Shown here piece by piece: positions 46,512 to 55,255 of a stretch of DNA of 64,000 nucleotides. How positions within the stretch are numbered: the first letter of the stretch is position 1; every line of letters begins with the position of its first letter. A model generated the notes under the pieces. That model had not been told where the DNA came from. It saw only the letters and a list, made by a program, of their open reading frames with translations, and searched no databases. Both the position numbers and the translations under genes were made by a program. The DNA is from Paenibacillus amylolyticus (lineage in GTDB: Bacteria; Bacillota; Bacilli; Paenibacillales; Paenibacillaceae), in contig NZ_RIAS01000009.1 in NCBI RefSeq assembly GCF_003719335.1, positions 186,001 to 250,000 of the forward strand, in the 5' to 3' direction.

Positions 46512-47351
46512 CTATGGCTGTAATTGGCGAAGTACCGTAATTTCAACCCGGCGGTTCTTCTGTCTTCCAGCGGCTGTTGTATTGTCTCCGGTTGGTCTGG
46601 TATCCGCATACCCTGCGTATTGGAAGTGGTCTGGATCAAGCTTCTCCTGATCCAGGAAAAAGCGAAGTACCGATAAGGCTCGCTCACCGGAAAGCTCCCA
46701 GTTATCCTTGTACGTGGAATTGGCTCCGATCGGAATGTTATCCGTGTGCCCCTCAATACTGACCACCATTTGAAGATTACGAAATAAACTGGCGAGTTTG
46801 CTAAGTGTAGGCGCAGCATCCTTTTTCAAGGCAGCTTGTCCTTGATCAAACAGAAAACGGTCACTGAGCGTAATGGAGATACCTTGCGGTTTGTCCGCCA
46901 CGAAAATTTGATTATCCAGTTTATTATCTTCGATATATTGGGTAATCACATTAAACAGATTTTGTAATTCCTGCTCCTGAGTCCTGAATTGTTCTTCCCG
47001 TTCCGTGAGGGGACGGTCGTTGTCATCCGGGGTATCTTTGCCCGAATCGGATGATGAATTCTCATCATCCTCTGAGCTTCCCTGAACTTGGGATGAGGGG
47101 TTCTTGGTGATGGTTTGACCTGGTGTCTCGCCGAGTCCGTTCCCCAGTTCAAGAATGGAGTCCGATTTATTAAAAGTGCTTTGAAGGGACTGGGTCACGA
47201 CGTCATATTTACCGGTATCCAGATTGCTCATGGCGTACATGATCACAAAAAAAATCAGCAACAACGTAATGAGATCCGCATAGGTAATCATCCAGCGATC
47301 CCGATGGTCAGCAGCTTCGCGTTTGGCACGACGTTTACTGCGACGACTCAT
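46512..47351 (-). CDS. motB: Flagellar motor stator protein MotB/MotS type
   Basis: 279 residues. A basic N-terminus leads into one membrane segment with the ion-binding aspartate D26 in MITYADLITLLLIFFVIMYAMS, a Ser/Asp-rich linker (residues 65-115), then an OmpA-type peptidoglycan-binding domain (VSIEGHTDNIPIG, NWELSGERALSVLRFF, GYADTRPTGDN...RKNRRVEITV). The start ATG 47351 overlaps the end of motA by 17 bases. Proton or sodium use cannot be fixed with certainty, though the TYADLITLLLIFF pattern resembles MotS. Confidence 0.9.
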   Translation of the reverse strand: MSRRSKRRAKREAADHRDRWMITYADLITLLLIFFVIMYAMSNLDTGKYDVVTQSLQSTFNKSDSILELGNGLGETPGQTITKNPSSQVQGSSEDDENSSSDSGKDTPDDNDRPLTEREEQFRTQEQELQNLFNVITQYIEDNKLDNQIFVADKPQGISITLSDRFLFDQGQAALKKDAAPTLSKLASLFRNLQMVVSIEGHTDNIPIGANSTYKDNWELSGERALSVLRFFLDQEKLDPDHFQYAGYADTRPTGDNTTAAGRQKNRRVEITVLRQLQP

Positions 47352-48135
47352 CTAATCCCTCCTTTGCGAGCGGAGATTGCAAGACCTGACGATGTGAGAG
47401 TGTAAAAGACTCTAGTCGTTTGCGAACGAGCTGTGGATTTTCACCATTTTGAATGGCAAGCACTCCTTCGAGCATCATCTCCATTTCTTGCACCTCGTCA
47501 GCACCTCTGGATTTGATTTTGGAGGCGATAGGTAAAAAGATGAGATTAGCACTGGCAACCCCATAGAGAGTAGCTGTAAAGGCAACGGCAATGGCTGGTC
47601 CGAGTCCGGTTGGATCGGTTAAGCTTCCGAGTACCTGGATAAGTCCCATTACGGTTCCGATGATCCCCATTGTTGGGGCATAACCGCCGGCAGATTCAAA
47701 TATTTTGGCATAACTCTCATGCTTCTGCTCTACAGAATCAATTTCCATCTCTAGAATCTGCCGAACAACATCCGGGTCTGTACCGTCGACAACCATCTGG
47801 ATGCCATCTTGCAAAAAGGGATGGGGATGATCCACGACTCTGCGTTCCAGAGCAAGCACACCGGATCTGCGGGCAATGGATGACATTTCGATCAGTTCTT
47901 CAACCCATTGTTTGGAATCCTGAGCACGACGTCCAAACGCCATGCGTAAAGCAGCAGGGATCGTTCGCAAACGATGTGCAGGGAAGCTGGCTACAACGGC
48001 AGCAATGGTGCCGCCGAACACGATTAGAGCAGCCGTTTTTTGCAACAGGCCAGACAGTTGACCGCCTTCCCACAAAAAACCGCTGATAACTGCGGCAATT
48101 CCGGCAATTATACCGATAAGTGTCGCAATATCCAT
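47335..48135 (-). CDS. motA: Flagellar motor stator protein MotA/MotP type
   Basis: 266 residues with four membrane segments (about 5-20, 33-50, 150-172, 182-205) and a long cytoplasmic loop between the second and third for contact with FliG (MAFGRRAQDSKQWVEELIEM...). The conserved proline-bearing fourth segment reads GVASANLIFLPIASKI. The ribosome site TAGGAGTGGG precedes ATG 48135. Forms the stator with the following MotB-type protein. No other flagellar genes are in the window, so these may be an accessory stator pair. Confidence 0.9.
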   Translation of the reverse strand: MDIATLIGIIAGIAAVISGFLWEGGQLSGLLQKTAALIVFGGTIAAVVASFPAHRLRTIPAALRMAFGRRAQDSKQWVEELIEMSSIARRSGVLALERRVVDHPHPFLQDGIQMVVDGTDPDVVRQILEMEIDSVEQKHESYAKIFESAGGYAPTMGIIGTVMGLIQVLGSLTDPTGLGPAIAVAFTATLYGVASANLIFLPIASKIKSRGADEVQEMEMMLEGVLAIQNGENPQLVRKRLESFTLSHRQVLQSPLAKEGLDESSQ

Positions 48136-48166
48136 AAATTAACCCACTCCTATCTTCATTTCACGT

Positions 48167-48195
48167 TTGCATCACTAAAACGAACAAGGTATAAT
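48167..48195 (+). promoter_or_regulatory. Promoter of uvrB
   Basis: -35 TTGCAT (48167-48172), 17-bp spacer, -10 TATAAT (48190-48195), 110 bp before the uvrB start. Confidence 0.65.
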
Positions 48196-48202
48196 TGAAC
48201 GG

Positions 48203-48214
48203 GAACAAATATTC
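48203..48214. promoter_or_regulatory. Candidate LexA (DinR) SOS box of uvrB
   Basis: GAACAAATATTC, flanked by G and C, matches the Gram-positive SOS box CGAAC-N4-GTTCG with one core mismatch in the right half. It lies just downstream of the -10, overlapping the expected transcription start. uvrB is a classical SOS gene in Bacillus. Confidence 0.5.
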
Positions 48215-48304
48215 CTATTACTATAAGTTTTCCCAACTGGAAATTCGGGGAACTTCGACAATATATAGTGACTATTATTTTAGACGATAGGGTGAGATAC
48301 GGCA

Positions 48305-50296
48305 ATGAGCGATATTATCATGAGCGACAAAACGTTCGAAATCGAGTCAGAGTTTTCTCCCCAGGGTGATCAGCCTGCAGCCATTAAAGAATTGGTAAAG
48401 GGTGTTCAGGAAGGGAAGAGATACCAGACGCTTTTGGGTGCAACGGGTACGGGCAAGACGTTTACTATTGCACAGACCATTGCCAAATTGCAGCGGCCCA
48501 CGTTGATTATTGCGCACAATAAGACACTGGCAGCACAGCTGGCGAGTGAGTTCAAAGAATTTTTTCCAAATAATATGGTTGAGTATTTTGTCAGTTATTA
48601 CGACTACTACCAGCCAGAAGCCTATATTCCTTCCTCAGATACGTATATCGAGAAGGATTCGAGCATTAATGAAGAGATTGATAAGCTGCGGCATGCCGCG
48701 ACCAGTTCGTTGTTCGAACGTCGTGATGTCATTATCGTAGCGAGCGTATCCTGTATATATGGTTTGGGATCACCTCATGACTACTCCAGTATGTTGTTGT
48801 CTCTGCGAGTAGGGATGGAGAAGCCACGCAATCAGATTCTGTCCCGTCTTGTAGAGATACAGTATCAGCGGAATGATATTAACTTTGTACGTGGTACGTT
48901 CCGTGTCCGTGGCGATGTTATTGAGATTTTCCCTGCCTCCAAGGGTGAACATGCCATTCGTGTAGAGCTGTTTGGGGACGAGATCGAGAAAATTACCGAG
49001 ATAGACGTCTTAACCGGTGAATTAATCGGTGAGCGAGAGCATATTGCTATTTTCCCGGCATCTCACTTCGTAACTCAAGAAGAAACGATGCGTGTGGCGC
49101 TGGTGAATATAGAACGTGAATTGGAAGAAAGGCTTGAAGTATTGCGTGAGCAAGGCAAGTTGCTGGAAGCGCAGCGACTGGAGCAGCGTACACGTTACGA
49201 TATCGAGATGATGAAGGAAGTCGGATTCTGTTCGGGGATCGAGAACTATTCCGGACCGCTGACCTTCCGTGAACGCGGGGATACACCATATACACTAATG
49301 GATTATTTCCCGGATGATATGTTGATCGTGGTGGATGAGTCTCACGTCACATTGCCGCAGATCCGCGCGATGTACAATGGTGACCAAGCGAGGAAGACTG
49401 TACTAGTGGATCACGGTTTCCGTTTGCCTTCTGCACTGGATAACCGTCCGCTTAAGTTTGAAGAGTTTGAAGAAAAGATGAACCAGATCATCTATGTATC
49501 GGCGACACCGGGACCTTACGAAATTGAGCATACCGATACGATGGTTCAGCAGATCATTCGTCCTACTGGCCTGCTTGATCCTGTTATTGAGCTGCGTCCG
49601 ACGAAAGGACAGATTGATGATCTGATTGCAGAGATTAACGACCGGATTGCCAAAGACGAGCGGGTGCTGATCACTACGCTGACCAAGAAGATGTCGGAAG
49701 ACCTGACGGATTACCTGAAGGAAGTTGGCATTAAGGTTAGATATCTGCACTCAGAGATTAAAACACTGGAACGGATGTCGATTCTGCGTGATCTGAGGCT
49801 GGGTACCTTCCATGTATTGATTGGAATTAACTTGCTCCGGGAAGGTCTGGATTTGCCGGAGGTTTCACTCGTTGCTATTCTGGATGCGGATAAGGAAGGT
49901 TTCCTGCGTTCCGAGCGTTCCCTGATTCAGACGATTGGGCGTGCCGCAAGGAACAGTGAGGGTAAAGTTATTTTGTATGGCGACAAAGTGACAGATTCCA
50001 TGGATAAAGCGATAAAAGAGACGGAGAGACGCCGTACCATTCAGATGGAATACAATGAGAAACATGGCATCACACCGCAGACGATTCGCAAAAAAGTGCG
50101 TGATGTCATTGAGGCAACGAAGGTTGCCGAATCCAAAAACGAGTATCTGACTGGCGCCGCCGAGAAGATGTCGAAGAAGGAGCGCCAATCGCTGATCCAG
50201 CGTTTGGAAGCAGAGATGAAAGACGCAGCCAAAAACTTGCAGTTTGAGCGTGCAGCCGAGCTTCGTGATGCACTGCTGGAGCTGCGAGCAGAATAG
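48305..50296 (+). CDS. uvrB: Excinuclease ABC subunit B
   Basis: UvrB verifies DNA damage and recruits UvrC in nucleotide excision repair. 663 residues, standard length. Walker A GATGTGKT, the beta-hairpin region [21 protein letters not shown] that inserts between DNA strands, helicase motifs DESH and QTIGRAARN, and the C-terminal UVR motif ([32 protein letters not shown]) that binds UvrC. ATG 48305 is used; an in-frame ATG at 48320 is possible. It is followed by a terminator and a repeat element before uvrA, so the two genes may be separately transcribed. Confidence 0.97.
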   Translation: MSDIIMSDKTFEIESEFSPQGDQPAAIKELVKGVQEGKRYQTLLGATGTGKTFTIAQTIAKLQRPTLIIAHNKTLAAQLASEFKEFFPNNMVEYFVSYYDYYQPEAYIPSSDTYIEKDSSINEEIDKLRHAATSSLFERRDVIIVASVSCIYGLGSPHDYSSMLLSLRVGMEKPRNQILSRLVEIQYQRNDINFVRGTFRVRGDVIEIFPASKGEHAIRVELFGDEIEKITEIDVLTGELIGEREHIAIFPASHFVTQEETMRVALVNIERELEERLEVLREQGKLLEAQRLEQRTRYDIEMMKEVGFCSGIENYSGPLTFRERGDTPYTLMDYFPDDMLIVVDESHVTLPQIRAMYNGDQARKTVLVDHGFRLPSALDNRPLKFEEFEEKMNQIIYVSATPGPYEIEHTDTMVQQIIRPTGLLDPVIELRPTKGQIDDLIAEINDRIAKDERVLITTLTKKMSEDLTDYLKEVGIKVRYLHSEIKTLERMSILRDLRLGTFHVLIGINLLREGLDLPEVSLVAILDADKEGFLRSERSLIQTIGRAARNSEGKVILYGDKVTDSMDKAIKETERRRTIQMEYNEKHGITPQTIRKKVRDVIEATKVAESKNEYLTGAAEKMSKKERQSLIQRLEAEMKDAAKNLQFERAAELRDALLELRAE

Positions 50297-50340
50297 AGGA
50301 ATTCGATAGAGTAAGCTTCGTTGATTGAACATGGATGATA

Positions 50341-50370
50341 AGAGAACGGCCAGTTTGGCCGTTCTCTTAT
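50341..50370 (+). terminator. Terminator after uvrB
   Basis: AGAGAACGGCCA pairs perfectly with TGGCCGTTCTCT around GT, followed by TATT. The T run is short, so read-through into uvrA is possible. Confidence 0.7.
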
Positions 50371-50476
50371 TGAGTAAATTCAAGTAAATAAATGTATCCG
50401 TTGACCCGATAATAAGACATGTTGAAATTGCAAAATCAGGTCTATACTGATATAAATGACGATTTTGGTTAAGAGG

Positions 50477-50722
50477 TTTATATGTAAGTTGAATTAATCA
50501 TTTACACAGAAACGGAGAGGACAGAAAAAAACCTGAAAAAGCGGAGCGTTCGCCTCAAAGCTTTCTAATAAGAAAGCTACATCGGAAGCGTAAGCTTATC
50601 AACAGATTTTTCCCCTTAATAAAAAGAGATCAAAAAAATCTGGGGATAACAGCTACTCTCCAGGTTATTCTGCCATTGGAGTGTACACGTGTAAATAATC
50701 AATAGTTCAACTTATATAAATA
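50477..50722 (+). repeat. Dispersed intergenic element, full-length copy F
   Basis: Left terminus TTTATATGTAAGTTGAATTA, ATCATTTACAC; right terminus GTGTAAATAATCAAT, AGTTCAACTTATATAAATAG. Interior: ACGGAGAGGACAGAAAAAAA, GCGGAGCGTTCGCC, AGCTTTCT/AGAAAGCT, CAGATTTTT (50603-50611) pairing with AAAAATCTG (50634-50642), ATAACAGC...GGTTATTCTG. Its paired arm differs from copy D on both strands yet stays complementary. It ends 27 bp before the uvrA start codon, so uvrA must be transcribed through or from it. Confidence 0.92.
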
Positions 50723-50748
50723 GAAAAGCAATGAGAGGATGAATACCA

Positions 50749-53607
50749 TTGGCGAGCGAGAACATTGTCATCAAAGGCGCACGAGCGCATAACTTGAAAA
50801 ACATCGATATTACCATTCCGCGTGACCGCTTTGTCGTATTGACTGGTTTGAGCGGATCAGGCAAGTCCTCGCTAGCGTTTGATACGATATATGCCGAAGG
50901 ACAACGGCGTTATGTAGAATCACTGTCAGCCTATGCACGTCAGTTTTTGGGTCAGATGGAAAAACCGGATGTCGATTCGATTGAGGGTTTGTCACCTGCG
51001 ATCTCAATAGATCAGAAAACAACAAGTCGTAACCCACGTTCCACTGTAGGAACCGTTACTGAAATTTATGATTATCTGCGTCTCCTGTTTGCTCGTGTCG
51101 GTCATCCGCATTGTCCAGATCACGGGATTGAAATTACATCCCAAACCGTAGAACAGATGGTCGATCGTATCATGCAATACCCTGAACGTACCCGGTTGCA
51201 GATTCTGGCTCCAATTGTTGCGGGACGCAAAGGGGAGCACAAAAGTGTTTTTGCTGATGTGTCGAAACAAGGTTTTGTTCGTGTTCGGGTCAATGGAGAA
51301 CTGCGCGACCTGTCAGAGGACATCCAGCTGGAGAAAAATAAAAAACATACCATTGATGTTGTCGTTGACCGGATCGTTGTGAAGGAAGATGTCCAAGCTC
51401 GCTTGGCAGATTCCATTGAGACGGCACTTAACTTGTCCGGCGGGCAGTTGCTCGTCGATATTATCGGTGAAGAAGAACTGCGCTTCAGTTCCAACTTTGC
51501 TTGTCCGGTGTGTGGATTCAGTATTGATGAGCTGGCGCCGCGGATGTTCTCTTTTAATAGTCCATTTGGTGCGTGTCCGGATTGTGATGGTTTGGGTGTC
51601 AAAATGATTGTAGACCCGGACCTGCTTGTGCCGGATCGAAGTAAGTCAATTGAAGAAGGAGCGTTTGATGCCTGGACAGGAGGGACGTCCACGTATTATC
51701 CGCAGTTTCTAAAATCCGTATGCGAACATTTCAACATCCCTCAGGATGTCCCTGTAGAGGATCTGCCTGCTGACCAGATGAACAAACTGTTGCAAGGCAC
51801 AGGATCAGAGAAGATTCGTTTCCGTTATGAAAATGACTTCGGGCAACGCAAAGAGGCCTTAGTTACGTTCGAAGGGATCGTTAATAATCTGGAGCGTCGT
51901 TATCGCGAAACAGGTTCTGAAGGTATACGTGAGTTCATTGAAGGATACATGAGTGCCAAGCCTTGTAGTACATGTAAAGGGCAGCGTTTGAAACGAGAGA
52001 GTCTTGCTGTAACCATTAATGACCACAACATGGCTTATGTGACTAGTTTGTCCATAGGTGAAGCTGGGCGTTTCTTTGAGTCGTTGCAGTTGACCGAGAA
52101 AGAGCAGACCATCGCCAAACTGATCCTAAAAGAAATTAACAGTCGTTTGGGTTTCCTCGTTAACGTGGGTCTGGATTACCTGACGCTAAGCCGTGCTGCT
52201 GGAACGTTGTCCGGTGGTGAAGCACAACGGATCAGACTAGCAACTCAAATTGGCTCCAGCCTGATGGGCGTGCTCTACATTTTGGACGAGCCAAGTATTG
52301 GACTGCATCAACGGGATAATGATCGTCTGATCTCCACGCTCGCACATATGCGGGATATCGGGAACACATTGATTGTTGTCGAACACGATGAAGATACGAT
52401 GATGGCGGCGGACTATATTATCGACATTGGTCCAGGTGCAGGTATTCACGGCGGAACAGTGATGTCTCAAGGTACACCTGAGGAGATTATGAATGACGAG
52501 AATTCGTTGACAGGTCAGTACCTCAGTGGCAAGAAGTTTATTCCGATTCGTACTGAACGCCGAAGTGTCGGCGACCGCTGGCTCGAAGTGCGCGGAGCCA
52601 AAGAGAACAACCTGAAAAATCTGAATGTAAAGATTCCGGTGGGTGTGTTTACCGCTGTAACAGGAGTGTCCGGTTCAGGTAAATCTACACTGATCAACGA
52701 AATTTTGTATAAAACGCTGGCACGTGATTTGAATCGTGCACGAGTACGTCCAGGGCAACACAAGGAGATTCGTGGTCTGGAGCATATCGATAAAGTTATC
52801 GATATCGATCAGTCCCCGATCGGACGAACTCCACGTTCCAATCCGGCAACCTATACCGGTGTATTTGACGACATTCGTGACCTGTTTGCACAGACCAATG
52901 AAGCAAAAGTACGCGGATATAAAAAAGGCCGGTTTAGCTTTAATATCAAAGGTGGACGCTGTGAAGCCTGCCGTGGAGACGGAATTATAAAAATTGAGAT
53001 GCACTTCTTGCCGGATGTGTATGTGCCGTGTGAGGTTTGCAAAGGCAAACGTTACAACCGCGAAACACTTGAAGTGAAGTACAAAAACAAAAATATTGCA
53101 GATGTGCTTGAAATGACCGTAGAGGATGCAACTCAGTTTTTCGAGAACATTCCAAAAATTCATCGCAAAATGCAAACGTTGCTTGATGTAGGCCTTGGTT
53201 ACATCAATCTCGGTCAACCTGCAACAACACTGTCCGGTGGTGAAGCACAGCGTGTGAAGCTTGCTTCCGAGCTGTATCGACGTAGTACTGGCAAGACGAT
53301 CTATATTCTGGATGAGCCTACGACTGGTCTGCACGTCGATGATATCGACCGACTGCTGAACGTCTTGCATCGCCTCGTCGATTCAGGAGAGTCTGTGCTT
53401 GTCATTGAGCATAATCTGGATGTCATCAAAACAGCCGATTATATTGTTGACCTGGGTCCAGAAGGTGGAAGCGGCGGCGGTACAATTGTAGCAACAGGAA
53501 CACCAGAGGATATTATTAAAGTGCAGGAATCCTATACGGGTAAGTATCTAAAACCTGTACTGGAGCGCGATACAGAGCGGAGCAGAGCTCTGCAACTGGC
53601 GGAGTAG
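50749..53607 (+). CDS. uvrA: Excinuclease ABC subunit A
   Basis: UvrA scans DNA and loads UvrB at lesions. 952 residues, standard length, starting at TTG 50749 after GAGAGGATGA. Two ABC ATPase halves: Walker [13 protein letters not shown] (33-44) and [12 protein letters not shown], signature [12 protein letters not shown] and [12 protein letters not shown], Walker [12 protein letters not shown] and [11 protein letters not shown]. Zinc modules CPVC...CPDC near residue 255 and CEAC...CEVC near 735 are intact. The leader is almost entirely repeat copy F. Confidence 0.97.
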   Translation: MASENIVIKGARAHNLKNIDITIPRDRFVVLTGLSGSGKSSLAFDTIYAEGQRRYVESLSAYARQFLGQMEKPDVDSIEGLSPAISIDQKTTSRNPRSTVGTVTEIYDYLRLLFARVGHPHCPDHGIEITSQTVEQMVDRIMQYPERTRLQILAPIVAGRKGEHKSVFADVSKQGFVRVRVNGELRDLSEDIQLEKNKKHTIDVVVDRIVVKEDVQARLADSIETALNLSGGQLLVDIIGEEELRFSSNFACPVCGFSIDELAPRMFSFNSPFGACPDCDGLGVKMIVDPDLLVPDRSKSIEEGAFDAWTGGTSTYYPQFLKSVCEHFNIPQDVPVEDLPADQMNKLLQGTGSEKIRFRYENDFGQRKEALVTFEGIVNNLERRYRETGSEGIREFIEGYMSAKPCSTCKGQRLKRESLAVTINDHNMAYVTSLSIGEAGRFFESLQLTEKEQTIAKLILKEINSRLGFLVNVGLDYLTLSRAAGTLSGGEAQRIRLATQIGSSLMGVLYILDEPSIGLHQRDNDRLISTLAHMRDIGNTLIVVEHDEDTMMAADYIIDIGPGAGIHGGTVMSQGTPEEIMNDENSLTGQYLSGKKFIPIRTERRSVGDRWLEVRGAKENNLKNLNVKIPVGVFTAVTGVSGSGKSTLINEILYKTLARDLNRARVRPGQHKEIRGLEHIDKVIDIDQSPIGRTPRSNPATYTGVFDDIRDLFAQTNEAKVRGYKKGRFSFNIKGGRCEACRGDGIIKIEMHFLPDVYVPCEVCKGKRYNRETLEVKYKNKNIADVLEMTVEDATQFFENIPKIHRKMQTLLDVGLGYINLGQPATTLSGGEAQRVKLASELYRRSTGKTIYILDEPTTGLHVDDIDRLLNVLHRLVDSGESVLVIEHNLDVIKTADYIVDLGPEGGSGGGTIVATGTPEDIIKVQESYTGKYLKPVLERDTERSRALQLAE

Positions 53608-53683
53608 TCAGCGTAAGAGTAAGAGCGTAGCAAATCTGTAAATTGAATTACTTATAGTCAATTACGCAGATGCTCTATGGCGT

Positions 53684-53722
53684 GTGTGACACTCTACACC
53701 GTGGAGTTGTGAGATTTTTTGC
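53684..53722 (+). terminator. Probable terminator after uvrA
   Basis: CTCTAC pairs with GTGGAG around ACC (53692-53706), extended by ACA/TTGT, then AGATTTTTTG. A second strong GC hairpin without a T run follows at 53720-53755 (GCACGGCAC/GTGCTGTGC). Confidence 0.5.
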
Positions 53723-53796
53723 ACGGCACGCGACACCAGAGCGCGGTGCTGTGCTTTAGGACTGCTTAATTAGATACTGAGTTGGAATAAAAATGT

Positions 53797-53869
53797 AAGC
53801 CTTCTTTACCTGGCAAATAGGCTGTGGATGATAGTCCACCACCTTTTCTAGGGTAAGGAAGGTTTTTTT
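53797..53869 (+). terminator. Second terminator downstream of uvrA
   Basis: AAGCCTTCTTTACC (53797-53810) pairs with GGGTAAGGAAGGTT (53851-53864), then TTTTT. An inner TGGATGATAGTCCA hairpin fills the loop. Confidence 0.75.
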
Positions 53870-54555
53870 GATGTTAAAGAAGAGGATAGTTTGAGGGAAA
53901 TTGCAATGTGTGTTTAAAAAAATGAAATGATTCCACGAAGTTGTAACTTTATTGGGGAGAAGTGAGAGGCGTTATAAAAATTAAGGGGATTTTGAGAAGT
54001 GTTAAGAATCGTTGAGAAGCATTAAGGAGCATTAAGGAGTAAGTTGGTGTATTAATTGTATGAATTATTGCGCTAAGTATCTAACGATCACAGGTGAGCT
54101 TATTTGAGCAAAATAAGGTGAATCAGAATTCTAACGATCACCAGCGACGTTATTTCATCGAAAAAGCGAGAAATAGGCTGTTTTTCGACGATTGTGAGTG
54201 AAATAGCGTTTCTCATGATCGTTAGATTTTGATACAGGTGATAATCGCCCAAATAAGCTCCCTGGTGACCGTTAGAGCTGGGAGGTTGAGGTAACTGGCT
54301 CTGTCACCTACCCCTGGCTCTTTTTACATCTTGTTGCTACCCGTGTCTGTCATCCATTAGCTGTTATTAAGAATGTTTGATGAAAGTGTTTACATATTAG
54401 ACCGGGTAAGCTTTTGCGAGCGAATCGGTCAATCTGGATTTTTTTCATTTTTCTGGATGATAGGGCTTGCATTACTAACAGGGTACAGATAACATAGAGG
54501 AAGAGTTTAGGGTATGTGTTAGTTGTTCAACTATGGTGAGGAGGTCTGTCTATCC
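53870..54555. other. Gene-free region with palindromic element
   Basis: No credible gene. Contents: short tandem AGCATTAAGG units at 54017-54037, the palindromic element at 54080-54276, and an AT-rich right part leading to the next gene's ribosome site (GTGAGGAGG at 54536-54544). I could not define a promoter with confidence. Confidence 0.5.
54080..54276. repeat. Nested palindromic element made of four 27-bp arms
   Basis: Arms 1 and 2 are direct (54080-54106 and 54130-54156, both beginning TCTAACGATCAC and ending TTATTTG or TTATTTC). Arms 3 and 4 are their reverse complements (54200-54226 and 54250-54276, ending TGATCGTTAGA and TGACCGTTAGA). Spacers are 23, 43 and 23 bp, so the whole is symmetric. 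The central spacer folds as CGAAAAAGC/GCTGTTTTTCG. Part of a 686-bp gene-free stretch between the uvrA terminators and the next gene. Confidence 0.85.
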
Positions 54556-54765
54556 ATGCTGCTTGCAGAGGCTGCCACGGCGAGTACATCGAATTTTAAT
54601 GCATTTGATATTTTTGTAATCTTGTTTACCATCCTGATTTTTATTGGACTGGTTCGTCTGCTTCGTGCACCGAAGAAAAATTTGTTTGCCATCGGGTTTA
54701 CTATTGTCAGTCTGCTTGTATTTTTGATGACAGACTACGCGATGATCACAGGTTGGTTTGGTTAA
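54556..54765 (+). CDS. Small two-segment membrane protein (DUF2759-like)
   Basis: 69 residues from ATG 54556, 11 bases after GGAGG (the frame is open 11 codons upstream). Two hydrophobic segments (about 14-33 and 43-60) are joined by a short basic loop (RLLRAPKKN). Size and layout resemble the DUF2759 family of Bacillales small membrane proteins, of unknown function; the identification is tentative. Isolated gene with large gaps on both sides. Confidence 0.7.
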   Translation: MLLAEAATASTSNFNAFDIFVILFTILIFIGLVRLLRAPKKNLFAIGFTIVSLLVFLMTDYAMITGWFG

Positions 54766-55009
54766 CGGAGACATTACCGGCAAGAGGTACCAGAGATTGA
54801 ACAGCATCGTAAGGAAGAGCGGTAACATATCAAGTATGAACAGTAGGAAAAGTATAAACAGGTATCCTTTACTAAAAAAGGTATAGAAGACTTACCTAGA
54901 TTAGAGGTACTATGTTGTACTGATTATGATGCTAATCTACAACAAAGAAAATACGCTTTACTAGCAATACTAAGATGCAAACAAATACGACCAAGCAATA
55001 GCGATTTCG
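54766..55009. other. Gap before the htrA-type leader
   Basis: About 244 bp without a gene. AT-rich, with short GGTATAGAAG/CTTACC-type pairings but no structure I can name. Confidence 0.3.
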
Positions 55010-55044
55010 AACACTTTCCATGATGAATATGGAAGGTGTTTTTT
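55010..55044 (+). terminator. Terminator or attenuator hairpin upstream of the htrA-type gene
   Basis: AACACTTTCCAT (55010-55021) pairs with ATGGAAGGTGTT (55029-55040) followed by TTTT. It lies 245 bp after the small membrane protein gene and just before a short open frame, so it may either end the upstream transcript or act as an attenuator in the protease leader. Confidence 0.65.
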
Positions 55045-55045
55045 C

Positions 55046-55255
55046 ATGCCTGTATTCTCCGAAGGGAGAAAGCTGGGAGAGTCAAATTGTGTCGAAAAAT
55101 ATCGAAAATTAAAACGATTGTATAGCCAGAATTTGTATGATACATTGAGGGATACCGATATTGCAGATGAGAGAGAAGATAGATTCAGCCAGGGATCGGC
55201 TGTCCAGTCGCGCAAGAAGGATGTAAAGAGTAGAGAGGGTCAGGTGAAGTCATGA
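55046..55255 (+). CDS. Possible small charged protein in the htrA-type leader
   Basis: A 69-codon frame with a good ribosome site (GGAAGGTG, eight bases before ATG 55046) whose stop codon TGA overlaps the ATG of the protease gene (ATGA). The predicted product is hydrophilic, with many Arg, Lys, Asp and Glu, without recognisable domains. The ribosome site lies in the 3' arm of a terminator-like hairpin. It could be a translated leader or a chance frame. Confidence 0.35.
   Translation: MPVFSEGRKLGESNCVEKYRKLKRLYSQNLYDTLRDTDIADEREDRFSQGSAVQSRKKDVKSREGQVKS

Noticed and set aside
53608..54555. CRISPR array, because of repeated CTAACGATCA units
   Set aside because: Only four arms, half in inverse orientation with unequal spacers, and no cas genes; it is a nested palindrome.
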